Source of the DNA: Cotesia glomerata
Lineage: Eukaryota > Arthropoda > Insecta > Hymenoptera > Braconidae
Assembly (NCBI RefSeq): GCF_020080835.1
Contig: NC_058160.1
Coordinates: 16,975,152-17,039,151, forward strand
DNA: 64,000 bases
Reading direction: 5' to 3'
Position 1 is the stretch's first letter, and each line of letters starts with the position of its first letter. This document shows, piece after piece, positions 47,223 through 60,396 of this stretch. The notes beneath the pieces are model-generated. The model had not been told where the DNA came from, did not search any database, and saw only the letters and a list, made by a program, of their open reading frames with translations. Both the position numbers and the translations under genes were made by a program.

Positions 47223-49329
47223 CAGTAGAACCTCGATAACTCGAACCTCGTTAAGTCGTAATCCTCAGTAAGTTGAAGAAAAATGCGATTCCCTTTCGTT
47301 CAGACCCATAATACTCGATATTTCGAACTTCCTTGACTCTGTAACTCGAACAATGTATTCCATCCCGTGAAGTATTATTCATATAAATTTAGACTCGATA
47401 ACTCGAAATTCCAAAGAAAGACTCGGTATGTCGAAGTATGAAATTGTGATGATGTCATCTTGTACATTTATGTTTTTCCTTATCGCAAATTGAAGGTATA
47501 TTGCCCTTGACATTGGCTCATTTTTGTATGTTTGCTTACACTTATATTGACTTCTTCTTTAATGCATGGCTTGAAAGAAATTCATCAGTCGGCTGACAGT
47601 ATTCTTTGCAAAATGACGAATAAACGAAAATTGAAAACTTTGACTCTTCGTGATAAAGTAGATGTTATTCAAGCAGTGAGGCGTGGTACAAAAAGAAAAG
47701 AAATATCTGATCAATATGGATTACCAGCAAGTACTTTATCAACGATTTTAAAAAATGAGTCTGATATTTTGTCAAGGTTTGAAACAAGTTATAACTTAAC
47801 GTGTAAGAGACAACGCCTAGCAGAATTTCCTGATATAGAAGAGTGTTTGTTAACATGGTTCAATCAGTGTCGTGAAAAAAACTTTAGTATTAGTGGGATA
47901 ATATTATGTGAAAAAGCAGAAGAATTTTCAAAATCATTGGGACACAATTCATTTAGAGCAAGCAATGGTTGGTTGGGTAATTTCAAAAAGCGCCATGAAC
48001 TTGTGTATAGAAAACTTTGCGGAGAAAGTGCTAGCGTAAATACTGAGGTATGTGAAGAATGGATATCAGAGTTACTAAGTTTGTTAAAGGATTATGAACC
48101 GAGGGACATATTTAATGCAGACGAGACTGGTTTGTTTTTTAAATGTTTACCTGATAAGAAGCTTCTTTTCAAAGATGAAAAATGTCACGGTGGAAAACAT
48201 AGTAAGGAAAGATTAACTGTATTGCTTGCAACTAATATGACGGGTACTGAAAAGCTTAAGCCTTTGGTCATAGGCAAAGCTAAAAAACCCCGCTGTTTCA
48301 GTGGATGTAAATCATTGCCGGTTGATTATGATGCTAATAAAAAAGCTTGGATGACAGCTGACATATTTAAACAGTGGCTTATTAAAATTGATAGAAAGAT
48401 GATTAGGGAAAAGCGAAAAATTTTACTTTTCATAGATAATTGTACTGCACATAATGTTATTCCATTATTAAAGGCTGTCAAAGTTAAGTTTCTACCTCCA
48501 AATACAACGTCGAAGCTACAACCGCTAGATCAGGGAATCATCAAAAATTTTAAATTGCTTTATAGAAAAGAAATTGTCAAAAAACTTATAACTGATATGG
48601 AGCAAAAAACTGTGTCCCCCATAAACGTCTTGCATGCAATTAGAATGATTGATAAAGCTTGGAAAAATATATCAGAAAGTACAATAGTAAATTGCTTCAG
48701 AAGGTGTGGATTTACAACAACATAAGAAGAAGAACTGACACAATTAACCTTGAAAACAACACGTGATGATATAACATTAGAAGAGTGGCATAAACTACCT
48801 ACTGTAGACGTTCAGTTTGAAGATTATGTACCGTGTGATGCAGATATCGCTACGGCTGGAACCTTGACCGACGAGGAAATTATTGATTTGTTTAATCAAA
48901 ACCAGGACCACGATGGCGATGACGCTGATGATGAAGATTTGGGTACTGAACCAACTGTATCAAATACACAGGCTCAAGAGGCAATAAAGAATATACGAAT
49001 CTACATCGAAAGATGTAATAATGTCGATGATCGAATATTTGATGCTTTGTACATTTTTGAAAATACTATAAACAATCAATACTTGAATTCTTTAACTCAA
49101 AAAAATATTACTGATTATTTAAATTAATAAATTTTATAGCATATAAATTTCATACATTATATTGAAATAAATAATGTTGATGTGACTTGAATTAAATGCC
49201 TTTGTAGTTCGAAATTTTATTTATTACAACCTTTATAGGTAACAGTTCTACGAAATCCTCTATAACTCGAAAACTCAATAACTCGAATTTTTTTGCCTCT
49301 CCCTTGGAGTTCGAGTTATCAAGGTTCTA

Positions 49330-49332
<3 letters not shown>
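47223..49332 (+). mobile_element. Tigger (pogo-type) DNA transposon
   Basis: The ends read CAGTAGAACCTCGATAACTC and CAGTAGAACCTTGATAACTC (other strand), with TA on both sides (47221-47222, 49333-49334), the standard pogo/Tigger target. Length 2110 bp. The right flank is a long (TA)n tract. Inner copies of AACTCGAA near both ends are also typical. Confidence 0.9.
47613..49127 (+). pseudogene. Tigger transposase, split by one in-frame stop
   Basis: The enzyme would excise and insert the element at TA. The probable start is ATG 47613 (MTNKRKLKTLTLRDKVDVIQ); a Met at 47571 and an open frame from 47532 also exist. Residues 1-60 form the CENP-B-like helix-turn-helix (GTKRKEISDQYGLPASTLST), a second DNA-binding domain follows (FRASNGWLGNFKKRH), then the DDE_1 core: IFNADETGLFF, LLFIDNCTAHN and LQPLDQGI, the three Asp positions of the pogo group. 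A TAA at 48723-48725 interrupts the frame, which then continues (EEELTQLTLKTTRDD) through an acidic tail to 49127. This single stop is the only lesion seen, so the copy is young or only just inactivated. It could also mean the last 130 residues are dispensable. Confidence 0.88.

Positions 49333-49402
<70 letters not shown>
49333..49402. repeat. (TA)n microsatellite
   Basis: About 35 TA units between the Tigger element and the next transposon. The left end of the neighbouring element appears to have been lost into it. Confidence 0.95.
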
Positions 49403-49403
<1 letters not shown>

Positions 49404-49406
<3 letters not shown>

Positions 49407-51469
49407 AGATTTCGCTGAAAATTTTTACCTTTTCTACTCGATGAAAGACGTTTTTCAGAATTTTTTCAAATTTTTTATCCAACCCAAAAGTTATGAAGCT
49501 TTCAAAAAATGGCTCTTTTATTTTCAAATAGCCATAACTCTCTCAAAAATTGACCTTTCGGGACGTTTTTTTCAAAATTTTTGTTTTTAATTGAATTTTT
49601 CGAAAAAATAAATAAAAAATTTAACATGATCGCTTCTATGAAATAATCGCGTTTTTGTATAAAATCGTTATTTTTCGAAGTTCGTCATTCTCAATTTTTT
49701 TTTTTTCAAAAAACTTCAATCAATTCTACAATTATCCCCGTGTATCCCAGAGTGGGCCGATTTTTTCTATTTTTTATTTAGTTGAAAAAAATTTTCAACA
49801 TTTTAAAAATGCAGAAATTTTTTTTTCATAAATATTATTTATATAACATAATTAATGTAATTATATGATTTTTAAGGTATTATATTCTCTATATATTGTC
49901 CAAATTTACCATTACAACGATTAAGATTCAAATTTTAATACGTCAATACGATCGATAACCTAGGGCATGATAATTACAGACTTACCTACAGCCAGTTTAC
50001 TAGAGTATGTTCTAATTTATAAAATATATACGGCTCTTTTATATTGAGATCTAAAACATAACCTATAAATCTTTTGTGCTTCATAGAGTTGAATAAAATA
50101 TTTTTGCCATTACGTTTGTTAAGTAAAAAAAATCTCTAGTTTATGAACATTTTCCTGATCTATTCTTTTTGAGGGTGTTTATTATTTTGATTGTACCAAT
50201 CTACATTTATTGAGATAATTTGATCTCCACATAATGGCATCAAGTAAACAACGCAGCCGGTGTAAAACTCACAATGCTGTTGTTGTTCATGTTTTCATCA
50301 AAATAATTACTGATTATGTAAAAGTCTTCCTGAACGTTGTAACAAGATTTATTATTTTTCTGATGGGGCTCCTCAACAATTTAAAAACTTTAAAAACTTT
50401 GTGAATTTATATTATCATGAAGATGATTTTGATATTCCTGCTGAATGGCATTTTTTTGCGACTGCCCATGGCAAAGGCCCGTGTGATGGTATTGGTGGCA
50501 TCCTCAAACGACTTGCAGCAAGAGCAAGTCTCCAACTCGCGGTTGATAAACAAATAACGACACCTGTAGGACTTTTTGAATGGACTTCTGATTCGGACAA
50601 CTTGCCAAATATTATCGTCAACTTTTCACCAGAAGAGGATTATAATACAGCAGTTGATGATTTAAATGAACGATTTTTGAAAACAAAACCAATTGTAGGA
50701 ACTCAACAACTACACTGTGTAATTCCCGACAAAAATGGTTGTTTGTGCGTTAAAAACTTTTCTAACTCGAATGAATACAGAATTTGTAAAATATTTAAAC
50801 GCCAAAGAAGAAATTAATAAATAATTTGTTGCATTATTTTTGAGTCATTAAATGTTAACTGCATCAATCATTAATCCTAGTAATTATAATGGTAAATTAG
50901 GACAATATATAGAGAATATAATACCTTAAAATCATATAATTACATTAATTATGTTATATAAATAATATTTATGAAAAAAAAAATTTCTGCATTTTTAAAA
51001 TGTTGAAAATTTTTTTTTCAACTAAATAAAAAAAATAGAAAAAAAAATCGGCCCACTCTGGGATACACGGGGATAATTGTAGAATTGATTGAAGTTTTTT
51101 TTGAAAAAAAAAAAAAAAAAATTGAGAATGACGAACTTCGAAAAATAACGATTTTATACAAAAAAACGCGATTATTTCATAGAAGCGATCATGTTAAATT
51201 TTTTTTATTTATTTTTTCGAAAAATTCAATTAAAAACAAAAATTTTGAAAAAAAAAAACGTCCCGAAAGGTCAATTTTTGAGAGAGTTATGGCTATTTGA
51301 AAATAAAAGAGCCATTTTTTTGAAAGCTTCATAACTTTTTTTGGGTTGGATAAAAAAATTTGAAAAAATTCTGAAAAACGTCTTTCATCGAGTAGAAAAA
51401 GGTAAAAAATTTTCAGCGAAATCTAAAGGGGTAAGGTTCAAAAGTGGTCGATTTGGCATGGAATACCCC
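49404..51469. mobile_element. DNA transposon with about 500-bp terminal inverted repeats
   Basis: The left arm 49404-49915 and right arm 50889-51427 are near-identical inverted copies, for example GGGATACACGGGGATAATTG on the right and its complement near 49735. The right end goes on to 51469 (GGGGTATTCCATGCCAAATC on the minus strand); the matching 42 bases at left are missing. A transposase fragment lies between the arms. Confidence 0.82.
50314..50817 (+). pseudogene. C-terminal fragment of DDE-type transposase
   Basis: The frame is open from 50314 after TGA 50311 and ends at TAA 50815. It reads KIYYFSDGAPQQFKNFKNFV, NLYYHEDDFDIPAEWHFFAT, AHGKGPCDGIGGILKRLAAR and a C-terminal tail. The FSDGAP and HGKGPCDG words are shared with the relic at 26390-27140, which also has the upstream DFAENY block missing here. 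The Asp of FSDG is a likely catalytic residue, by inference. The N-terminal half has been deleted, so this copy depends on others. The superfamily is uncertain. Confidence 0.65.
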
Positions 51470-51606
51470 ATATATATAAATATATACATATATATATATA
51501 AATCTCCTGTCACGATGTTTGTCCGCGATGGACTTCTAAACTACTTAACCGATTTTAAATTAAATTGGCACACCGTGAGCAGTCTAGTCCAACTTAAGAG
51601 ATAGGA

Positions 51607-52764
51607 TAGCTTAGATCTTCAATTATAGTCGCAATTTTATTTTATTGCAAATTATTTGTCTATAATTAATTGACAGTCACAATTATCTGTTAACTCCAAA
51701 ATATTCTAACAGATGTCGATACTTTTCGACTGAATTGAGTAAGTAATCAATAGATGGCACTGCTATGGTAAACCGACAAACGTGTCATATAAGCTACAAT
51801 TCAATATCATGATTACCACGTGTTATTGAGGCTAAAGTATAAATTAAATTTATTTTGTAGTAAACGAAATACCGTGAATTTCAATTATTTCTACTTTTTT
51901 AATTTTTGGTGTTAGCATAGCCAACCACGTGTTACTTAGATCGAAGTGTAAATCAAATTCAAATTATAGTGACGATAATACAGTGAAATTATTCCTGCTT
52001 TTTACTTATTTGTGCTTTATTATTCAAAATTCTATAATTATAAAATATATACATGTAAGTATTATCACATAATTATAATAATTAATTAATATATTAATGA
52101 GAAAATGGTACAAAGCTCCCCACACTTTTTCAATAATTTTACAAATATTTTTTTTTCATTGTTTTTATTTAACCTCTATTAAAAATTATTTTGCACTTAT
52201 TATTTTAATGTGCTATAATAACATGTTTTTCAGTTTTTTTTTTTCTAATATTTAAACGATTAAATTAATATTTTCAGTCAAATGCCACCGAAAAAATCTA
52301 ACCTCAACAACGCAAGCACCAGAGAGGCATGACGCAAACGTTTTAAAAGAGCTCATTAGTTGGTAGAACAAATCGAAACAGGAAATACAGCTCAAAGAAT
52401 CAAGACAGCAGAAGGTCGAGCACAAGAACAGCCTGATACACGTCTGCAACAGAATATTACGGGAACAAGAGCGGCACAGAACAAAACGTAGCTACTGTAC
52501 GAGTACAGGAAGGACAATTTCAATATATACATGTAACTATTATCACATAGTTATACAAGTTAATTAATATATCAATGAAAAAATGGTACAAAGCTCCCCA
52601 CACTTTTTCAATAATTGTATATAGATTTTTCTTTTATTGTTTTTATTTAACCTCTATTAAAAATTATTTAGCACTTATTATTTCAATTTCAATGTGCTAT
52701 AATAGCATGTTTTTTAGTTTTTTTTTTCTAATATTTAAACGATTAAATTATTATTTTCAGTAAA
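51607..52764. other. Helitron 5' leader with a duplicated promoter region
   Basis: An ACCACGTGTTA word occurs twice (51816 and 51925), each followed by a similar AAGTRTAAATYAAATT stretch. 52045-52517 is a worn direct copy of 52523-53010, carrying a first, dead start of the gene at ATG 52282 with an early TGA (GAGGCATGACGC). Confidence 0.65.
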
Positions 52765-55700
52765 ATGCCACCGAAAAAATCTAATCTCAACAACGTGAGC
52801 AGCAGAGAGGCACGACGCAAACGTGTTGAAAGAGCTCATCAGTTGCCAGAACAAGTCGATACAAGAAATACAGCTCAAAGAATTAGGACAGCAGAAGGTC
52901 GTGCACAAGAATCTCAAGAACAGTGTAGCGAACGTCTGCAACAAAATATTACGAGAACAAGAGCGGCACGAGAACGAAACATAGCTACAGTACGAGCACA
53001 AGAACGACAAAGACAACGGATCAGCCGCTCATTAATACGTACATCATTCGTTCGTCTTGCTTTTGAATATGCACCAGATATTAACTACTCTGCGCATTCA
53101 AAAATTGCTATCGGTGGAATGGATAAAGTATGTCAATATTGTCAGGCGTTGAAATTTCGAAATGAAGCTGCCGGTATGTGCTGCGCAGCAGGAAAAGTCG
53201 TGCTGCCACCTTTACCCGCTCCGCCAGAACCTTTATTATCCCTTCTTGCTGGGAATTCAGATGATTCAAAATTATTTTTGCGTAATATACGCAAATTTAA
53301 TTCTTGCTTCCAAATGACGTCATTTGGGGCAACTAAAATTTGCGATCTTGCATCCGATGGACGTAATTTTGAAACTACATTCAAAATACAAGGCCAGGTG
53401 TACCACAAAATTGGATCATTGATCCCAATGCCTGATGATAATCCGAAATTTCTTCAAATTTATTTTATGGGCAATTGTGAAGAGCGCGTAACTACTCGGT
53501 GCCAGTATAATTTCATTGAACAAGCAGAGGAAAGAGCAATTGTGATATTACTGGAAAATTTTTTAGAAGATCAGAATCAACTACTTCAATTAATCAAAAG
53601 AGTTTTGCCACGATTGCAAAATGACAACTATCAAATCGTCATAAAAGCCGATAAAGTACCATTAGGTGAACATGCTGGTAGATTCAACGCTCCAACTGTT
53701 GATGAGGTTGCTGTTATCATGGTTGGTGATCCAGTTGACAAAAGATCTATAAAAATTACACGGCGAGACAACACTATCAGTACGATTTCGGATCTACACC
53801 GTTCATATGATGCACTACAATATCCATTGATATTTTGGCAAGGACAGGATGAATATCACCTTAACATCAAACAGTGTGATCCTAATACCGGTAAATTTGA
53901 CAATTACCTATTTATTTTCTTACTGTATGTATGAATGTTAATTTCGTATTGTATTTTATTTTTTATTTTTTTAGGTGATTATGGAAATAAAAAAGTGAGC
54001 TCAATGAACTACTACGCACACCGAATAATGATTAGACTAAATCAGGACAACTATATCCTTCGATATCTATTCCATCTATAGATATAAGCTATTCCATCTA
54101 TAGAATATAAGCTATTCCATCAATAAATTGTTGATATGTATGATAAGGTTGAAAGCGAACGCTTGCGATTCATTCGATTCAACCAGGCTAAATAACGATC
54201 GGAAGAATATATTCACTTACGAGATGCTGTTGCTGGAAACATCGACGGAAATTTAAATCCTAATGACATCGGTAATGCTTTCATTTACCTTCAAACTACA
54301 TCAGCAGTCCACGGAACATGCAGGAATACATACAAGACGTGATGACTTACGTACGTCATTACGGCCGACCGGATTTGTTTATTACATTTACATGTAATCC
54401 GAATTGGGAAGAGATACAAACTTTATTATCATCAGGACAACAAGCAATTCATCGTCATGATATAACTGCACGCGTGTTTAAACAAAAATTGAAATCCTTA
54501 ATTGATTTTATTGTTAAATATTCAATTTTCAGTATCACACGTTGTTGGCTGTATACGATTGAGTGGCAAAAGCGAGGTTTGCCTCATGCCCACATTTTGA
54601 TTTGGCTTGAAGATAAAATCCGTCCAGAAGAAATTGATCAAATAATTTCAGCCGAAATTCCAGACCCATTAATTGATCCAGAATTATTTGATGTTGTCAC
54701 TAAACACATGATCCATGGGCCATGCGGTGCTTTTAACATCACGTCATCATGCATGAAAAATGGAAAATGTAAGAAAAATTTCCCAAAGCCGCATACGAAT
54801 GACACTATCACGGATATTGATGGTTATCCTATATATCGCCGCAGAAATACTGAGAATGGTGGCCACACATTTACAATGCGACTGCCGAATTATCCAAATC
54901 AAGCAGAATTTGATAATCAGTGGGTGGTACCATATTCACCATTACTTTCAAAAACTTATAAAGCTCATATCAACGTTGAGCTTTGCAGTTCTGTAAAATC
55001 AATTAAGTACATTTGTGAATATGTAAATAAAGGCAGTGATTTGGCCATATTTGAAGTACAAAATATAAATAAAAATGACGAAATAGCACGATACCAATTG
55101 GGTTGATACATTAGCAGCAACGAAGCTATTTGGCATATTCTCAGCTTTCCCATACACGAAAGAGATCCTTCTGTCCAGCATCTAGCAATACATCTTGAAA
55201 ACGGTCAACGTGTATACTTCACTGAAGAAGATTTTTTCCAAAGAGCGTTCAAGGCCCCAAAAACGACACTAACTGAATTTTTTACATTGTGTCAAAGATT
55301 TGATATTTTTGGCCGATTCGCAAAGACATTGCTATATGGTGAAGTTCCGCGTTATTTCACATGGAACAAATCCAGTAAAAAATGGGAACCACGAAAACAA
55401 GGAAAACGACATCCTTCCATTCCAGGCATATTCAGAGCTAAGACATTGGGGCGACTTTACACAGTACATCCAAAGCAACGTGAGCGCTTCTATTTACGTT
55501 TGTTATTGGTGAATGTGCCTGGACCAACGTCTTTTGAATTTCTGCGAACAGTAAATGGTCGAGTATTCAATACATACTAAGATGCATGTCGTGAACTGCA
55601 ATTGCTAGAAGACGATAGCCATTAGGACTTAGCGCTTGCTGATGCTGCGTTGACATCAATGCCCAATAACATTCGTCAGCTGTTTGCAATTATTTTGACG

Positions 55701-57374
55701 ACGTGTTATCCATCGCAAGCACAAACTTTGTGGGAAAAATATAAAAATTGCATGACAGAAGACATATTGCACCGAATTAGACAAACAGATCAATGCCAAA
55801 ACATAGATTATACGCCAGAGATGTATAATGAAGCATTGGTGTTGATCGAGGATTTATGTGTTCTTATTTCAAATTTACCACTTAATCATTATGGTATGCC
55901 ATCACTTAATCGCCCAGCTACTGACTTAGTCAATACCGATTTACAACGAGAACAACAATATGACCATGGAAATTTAGCCACGATTATCACGAACAGTGAG
56001 CCATTACTAACAGCAGAACAAAAAATTATTTATGATCGGATTATGCTGGCTGTTGCTGCTGAACAAGGCGGTATTTTTTTTTTGGACGCACCAGGTGAAA
56101 CCGGTAAGACATTTTTAATATCGTTGATTCTTGCCAAAATACGGTCGCAACAGAAAATCGCATCGGCAGTTGCATCGTCAGGCATTGCGGCTACTTTACT
56201 GGATGGTGGGCGAACGGCACATTCAACATTCAAGCTGCCATTGGATATTCATCATAAACCAGATGTAATGTGTAACATCAAAAAGAATAGTAGAATAGCT
56301 GCAGTGTTGTGGAAGAGTTCTATAATAATTTGGGATGAGTGCACAATGGCGCACAAATATTCACTTGAAGCATTGCATAGAACTATGCAGGATTTAAACA
56401 GCAATAATAAACTTTTCGGTGGTACTATCTTACTTTTGTCTGGTGATTTCCGTCAGACCTTACCGGTTATACCTCGCTCAACTTTCGCGGATGAGATTAA
56501 TGCATGTTTGAAACAATCATTCTTATGGCGAAGTGTTGAAACACTTCGATTGACCATAAACATGCGGGTACAGTTGCAAAATGATCCATCAGCACAAATA
56601 TTTTCCGAGCAATTACTAGATATTGGGAACGGTAAAATAGAACTGCAACCAAATACGCAATGTATCAAACTGCCAGACAATTTTTGTACTGTTCTTCAAG
56701 ATAAAAATGAATTGATTCAGAGTATTTTTCCGGATATACAGAATAATTACTTGAATCATAACTGGCTCAGTCATCGGGCGATTTTGGCAGCCAAAAATGT
56801 TGATGTTGACGAAATTAACTTCCAGATACAACAGTTGTTACCAGGCGATTTGTTGTCTTTTAAATCAATCGATACTGTTGTTGATGAAAATGAAAGTGTA
56901 AATTTTCCAACTGAATTTTTGAATTCACTAGATATACCTGGAATGCCACCCCACAATCTTCAATTAAAGATTGGTTCCCCGATTATTCTCCTACGTAATT
57001 TGAATCCACCTCAATTATGCAACGGTACACGTTTGATCATCAAAAAGATCACCGGAAACATTCTTGAAGCAACCATTTTAACTGGGAAGTTTAAAGGAAA
57101 AGTGGTCCTGTTGCCACGTATTCCAATGATACTGTCAGATTCTACCATACCTTTCAAACCGCTACAGTTTTCAATTCGTTTAGCTTTTGCCATGTCAATA
57201 AATGAGTCTCAAGGCCAAACAATGTCCATTTGTGGTTTAGATTTGGAAAATCCGTGTTTTTCTCATGGGCAACTATATGTTGCATGTTCACGTGTTGGGA
57301 AACCGTCGAATCTATTTGTGTTAGCTAAAGACAGGTTAACCAAAAATATTGTGCACCGATTAGTGCTAAATTAA
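52765..57374 (+). pseudogene. Helitron Rep/helicase gene, near complete
   Basis: From ATG 52765 (MPPKKSNLNN) the exon to 53890 encodes a basic Arg/Gln-rich N-terminus and Helitron-like N domain (CQYCQALKF, GMCCAAGKV). An 84-base intron (53891-53974) follows. 53975-54310 is damaged: stops, a small insertion and a frameshift. From 54318 one frame runs to TAA 57372 with three in-frame stops (TGA 55104, TAA 55578, TAG 55623). Motifs: GRPDLFITFTCNPNW, the HUH motif GLPHAHIL, YICEYVNKGSD (Tyr pair kept, usual Lys changed to Glu), Walker A GETGKT (canonical GGTGKT), IIWDEC, SGDFRQTLPVIPRST, NESQGQT and YVACSRVG. The C-terminus is complete, unlike the copy at 3332. Inactive as it stands. Confidence 0.9.
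53891..53974 (+). other. Intron in Helitron gene (copy 2)
   Basis: GTAAAT at 53891 and TTTTTTTAG ending at 53974. Splicing joins ..CDPNTG to DYGNKKVSSMNYYAHR in frame, at the same codon position as in the copy at 4482-4583. Confidence 0.75.
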
Positions 57375-57572
57375 ATTAAAATTGAAAGTATTTATAATTT
57401 AAAATAATAAATATTACTGTTAAAGATTTGACTATCTGCCTTACCTACCTCATTCATAAGTTTAAATGTCATATGTTATTCACTAACAACTTTGTAATAT
57501 CCTCATTCGTTACAAAATTAAATGGAAATAATAAATTTAAAAATTAATTCTTTTAAATTGATTTCTGCTTAA

Positions 57573-60396
57573 GGGCGGGGTAAGGGTTTTCACTTTCGAA
57601 AAATCGATTTTTTTTTGTTTTATCTTATTGTTTAACATTTCAAGAATATGTCCTCAAAATTTTAATCCGATCTAAGCAATATTCTTGAAGTTATTGTTTA
57701 ATTAGTCTCGGGGCCTTTAACGCTCTAACTCTAACAGCTACGGGCGGTTGGGATTGCAGTGCAGCTGTCGAGCAGGTATACAGGTTATTCATTGCTATTG
57801 TCCTGATCCCATATCCAGTTTTAGAAATATTTCATTTAGTAAAGCCAGGTAACTAAAACCATATAGATATATTTTATATTTGTATGTTTACTATACACTA
57901 CATTATTTTAAAAAAAGAAACGAGCTTCAGTTAGTGGTTAGACGTTCGACCGTGCACTTGTAATTTTATTTTTTCAAAAAATTTCCTGAGCAAAAATGCC
58001 GAGAGTAAGTAAAATTTCGCGAGAAGACCGTCAAAGTGGAAGGACCTATTTGTGTCGATCAAAAAAAAGATCAAACCCGAATAAAAAAATAAAAGATGAG
58101 GCTACCACCAAAAGTGCTTCGGCGAAGAAAATAAAACTAAATGAGAGTGCTGGTGTAAAGGAAGATGTTTAAACGCCTTTTAGAATCATAGATTTTTTGC
58201 TTGTGTTTTCAACCATCGCAAGTTTAGTAAAATTTGCTCAGTGTGATGGTTCAATCGAGTTCAAGAGCTGTAAAAAAGAAGGACTTGGCTTCCAAATCCA
58301 AGTCAAATGTACAAATTGTGATCCACGCTTTATACCGTCGAGTGAGAAAACTGGTCATCGCTATGAAATCAACACTCGTTTTGCCTTTGTAATGCGTACA
58401 TTAGGTTTGAGTTTAGCAGGCTGCAATAAATTTTGCGGGCCCATGGACATAGCAAGTAGTTTTCTATCAAAACAATCTTATTTGGATCTCATGAAATCTA
58501 TTTACTGCAGCATCGAAACGACTGCTGAGAAATTTCTTGTCTCCGCCGCAGACGAAGAAAAACAGCTAACACGTGCAAATTCGGAGTCAGACACTTTGAC
58601 CGTTTCTGGTGACGGCACGTGGCAGAAGCAAGGCTTTAGCTCTTCCTTTGGCGTCACTTCCTTAATTGGATATTGGTCTGGAAAAATTATAGATATTTTC
58701 GTAAGTAGTTCGCACTGCCAGGCTTGCAAATTATGGAGAAATCAATTAAATACTGATGAATTTCAAGATTGGTACGAACATGTTGGAAAAGATGAATGCC
58801 AAGCAAATCACACCGGACCATCAGGTAACATGGAAGTAAATGCTGTCATCGAATTGTTTCGCCGATCAGAAGAAAAATACGGAGCGAAAATCAGCAACTA
58901 TATTGGAGACGGAGATAGTAAAACTTACGGCAATTTAGTAAAAGCTAAACCTTATGGTGAAAATTTTATTATACATAAAATAGAATGTGTAGGTCACGTG
59001 CAAAAAAGAATGGGTAAACGTCTACGTGATCTAGTAAATAAAACTGTTGAACATAAAGTTGTAAAACCGGAAAAATGCTGGTAAAACAAGACAAAGTAAA
59101 TTACTCGGTGGCAAAGGAAAGCTCACTGGAAAAGTCATTGATAATTTGAGTCGATACTACGGAGCAGCAATCAGACATAATTGTGATTCTTTAGAAGGAA
59201 TGAAAAATGCAGTCTGGGCAACGTTCTACCACCAGCAGTCAACAGACGATTACCCTCAACACCATAAGTGCATGAGCGGTGAGAACTCGTAGTGTTCGTA
59301 TCAAAAAGCTTTGGCCACAACAGGAGTGGAAAATTTCAATCATGACTACACTCCACTTCCACAAGATGTCATAGAAGCGATCAAACCGATTTATGAAGAT
59401 TTGAGTAAAGACGAACTTCTAAAAAGGTGTCTTGGAGGTTTTACTCAAAATGCCAACGAAAGTTTGAACCAGCTGATTTGGAGAATTGCACCGAAAAAAT
59501 TATCTGGCAGCAGACAAATTGTTAAATTTGCATCTTATGTAGCTGCATGCACATTCAATGAAGGTGCTGGTGCTCTTCTAACTTTTCTGTCTGACATGGA
59601 CGTCAGTGTCGGCCCAAGCGCTCACGAGTATGCATCATCTACGGACAGCAATCGCATTGATAGGGCCGAGTTCCAAGCTGTGCAGCAGAGCAAAGAAGCC
59701 AGAATAAAACGAAGACTTGAAAAAAAACAGGCTGAAGACATCGACAATGCTGAAGGATGTGTGCTGTATGGAGCTGGAATTGATGATTCTGTGTAAGTTT
59801 AAAAAAAAATTTTTTTTCTTCACTTTTTTGCTTCATAAACTTTAAACGCGTTTTTCTCAAAACTACTTTTTCAAAGTCCGTGTTCACTGCCATTTGAAAA
59901 CTACTCGACCGATTCATTTCAAACTTTGTACACATTTTCTTCATATAAAATACCTCCCCCCTACGTTTAGTAAAAATTTTTTTTTTAACATTAAGGGTGT
60001 TTCCCACCCACAAAATGGCGGAAATTTTAGTCGAAAATAACGGTTCACACTTTAGATGGCCGCCAAAAATTTTTAAATTAAAAAAAAAATAATCAGAGAA
60101 CGTTGGGGGGAAGATTTGTTTATAATTTAACTAAATTTTTATGGTTTTTCATTTTCAGATAATTTCCGGCCGAGTTACAGTGAACACCGCAAATTGTTTT
60201 TTTTTCAAGACGTCCTGGGGGAAGCTCTGTCACGGGCTAATGGTTTAATATTTTTGCATGAAAAATTTACAGAACATAGTCAAAACTATGCTCAATAATG
60301 TATAGAAATTTTGAATAAAATTGCTCAATCGATATTTGAGATAAAAAATCACAAAAAAAGTGGTTTTTTTTTTACGCTGAAACCCTTACCCCTCCC
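57573..60396 (+). mobile_element. Kolobok-type transposon B with TTAA duplication
   Basis: The ends read GGGCGGGGTAAGGGTTTTCA and GGGAGGGGTAAGGGTTTCAG (other strand), with TTAA at 57569-57572 and 60397-60400. It lies downstream of the Helitron gene, within the Helitron. It shares G-rich starts and target with element A but not the exact terminal sequence. Confidence 0.85.
57996..59796 (+). pseudogene. Mutator-like (PF20700-type) transposase, copy B
   Basis: ATG at 57996 (MPRVSKISREDRQSGR) opens a basic N-terminus. A TAA at 58170 interrupts, and the same frame continues through RIIDFLLVFSTIASLVKF, CTNCDPRFI, TVSGDGTWQKQGFSSSFGVT, HCQACKLW, GPSGNMEVNAVIELF, SNYIGDGDSKTYGNL and IECVGHVQKRMGKRLR. 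A frameshift at about 59082-59089 follows, then SKLLGGKGKLTGKVIDNLSR, a TAG at 59290, and TQNANESLNQLIWRIAPKKL to the end at 59796. All three acidic blocks (GDGTW, GDGDS, NES) are intact here. Cys pairs suggest metal binding. Three point lesions make it inactive but it is better preserved than copy A. Confidence 0.83.
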
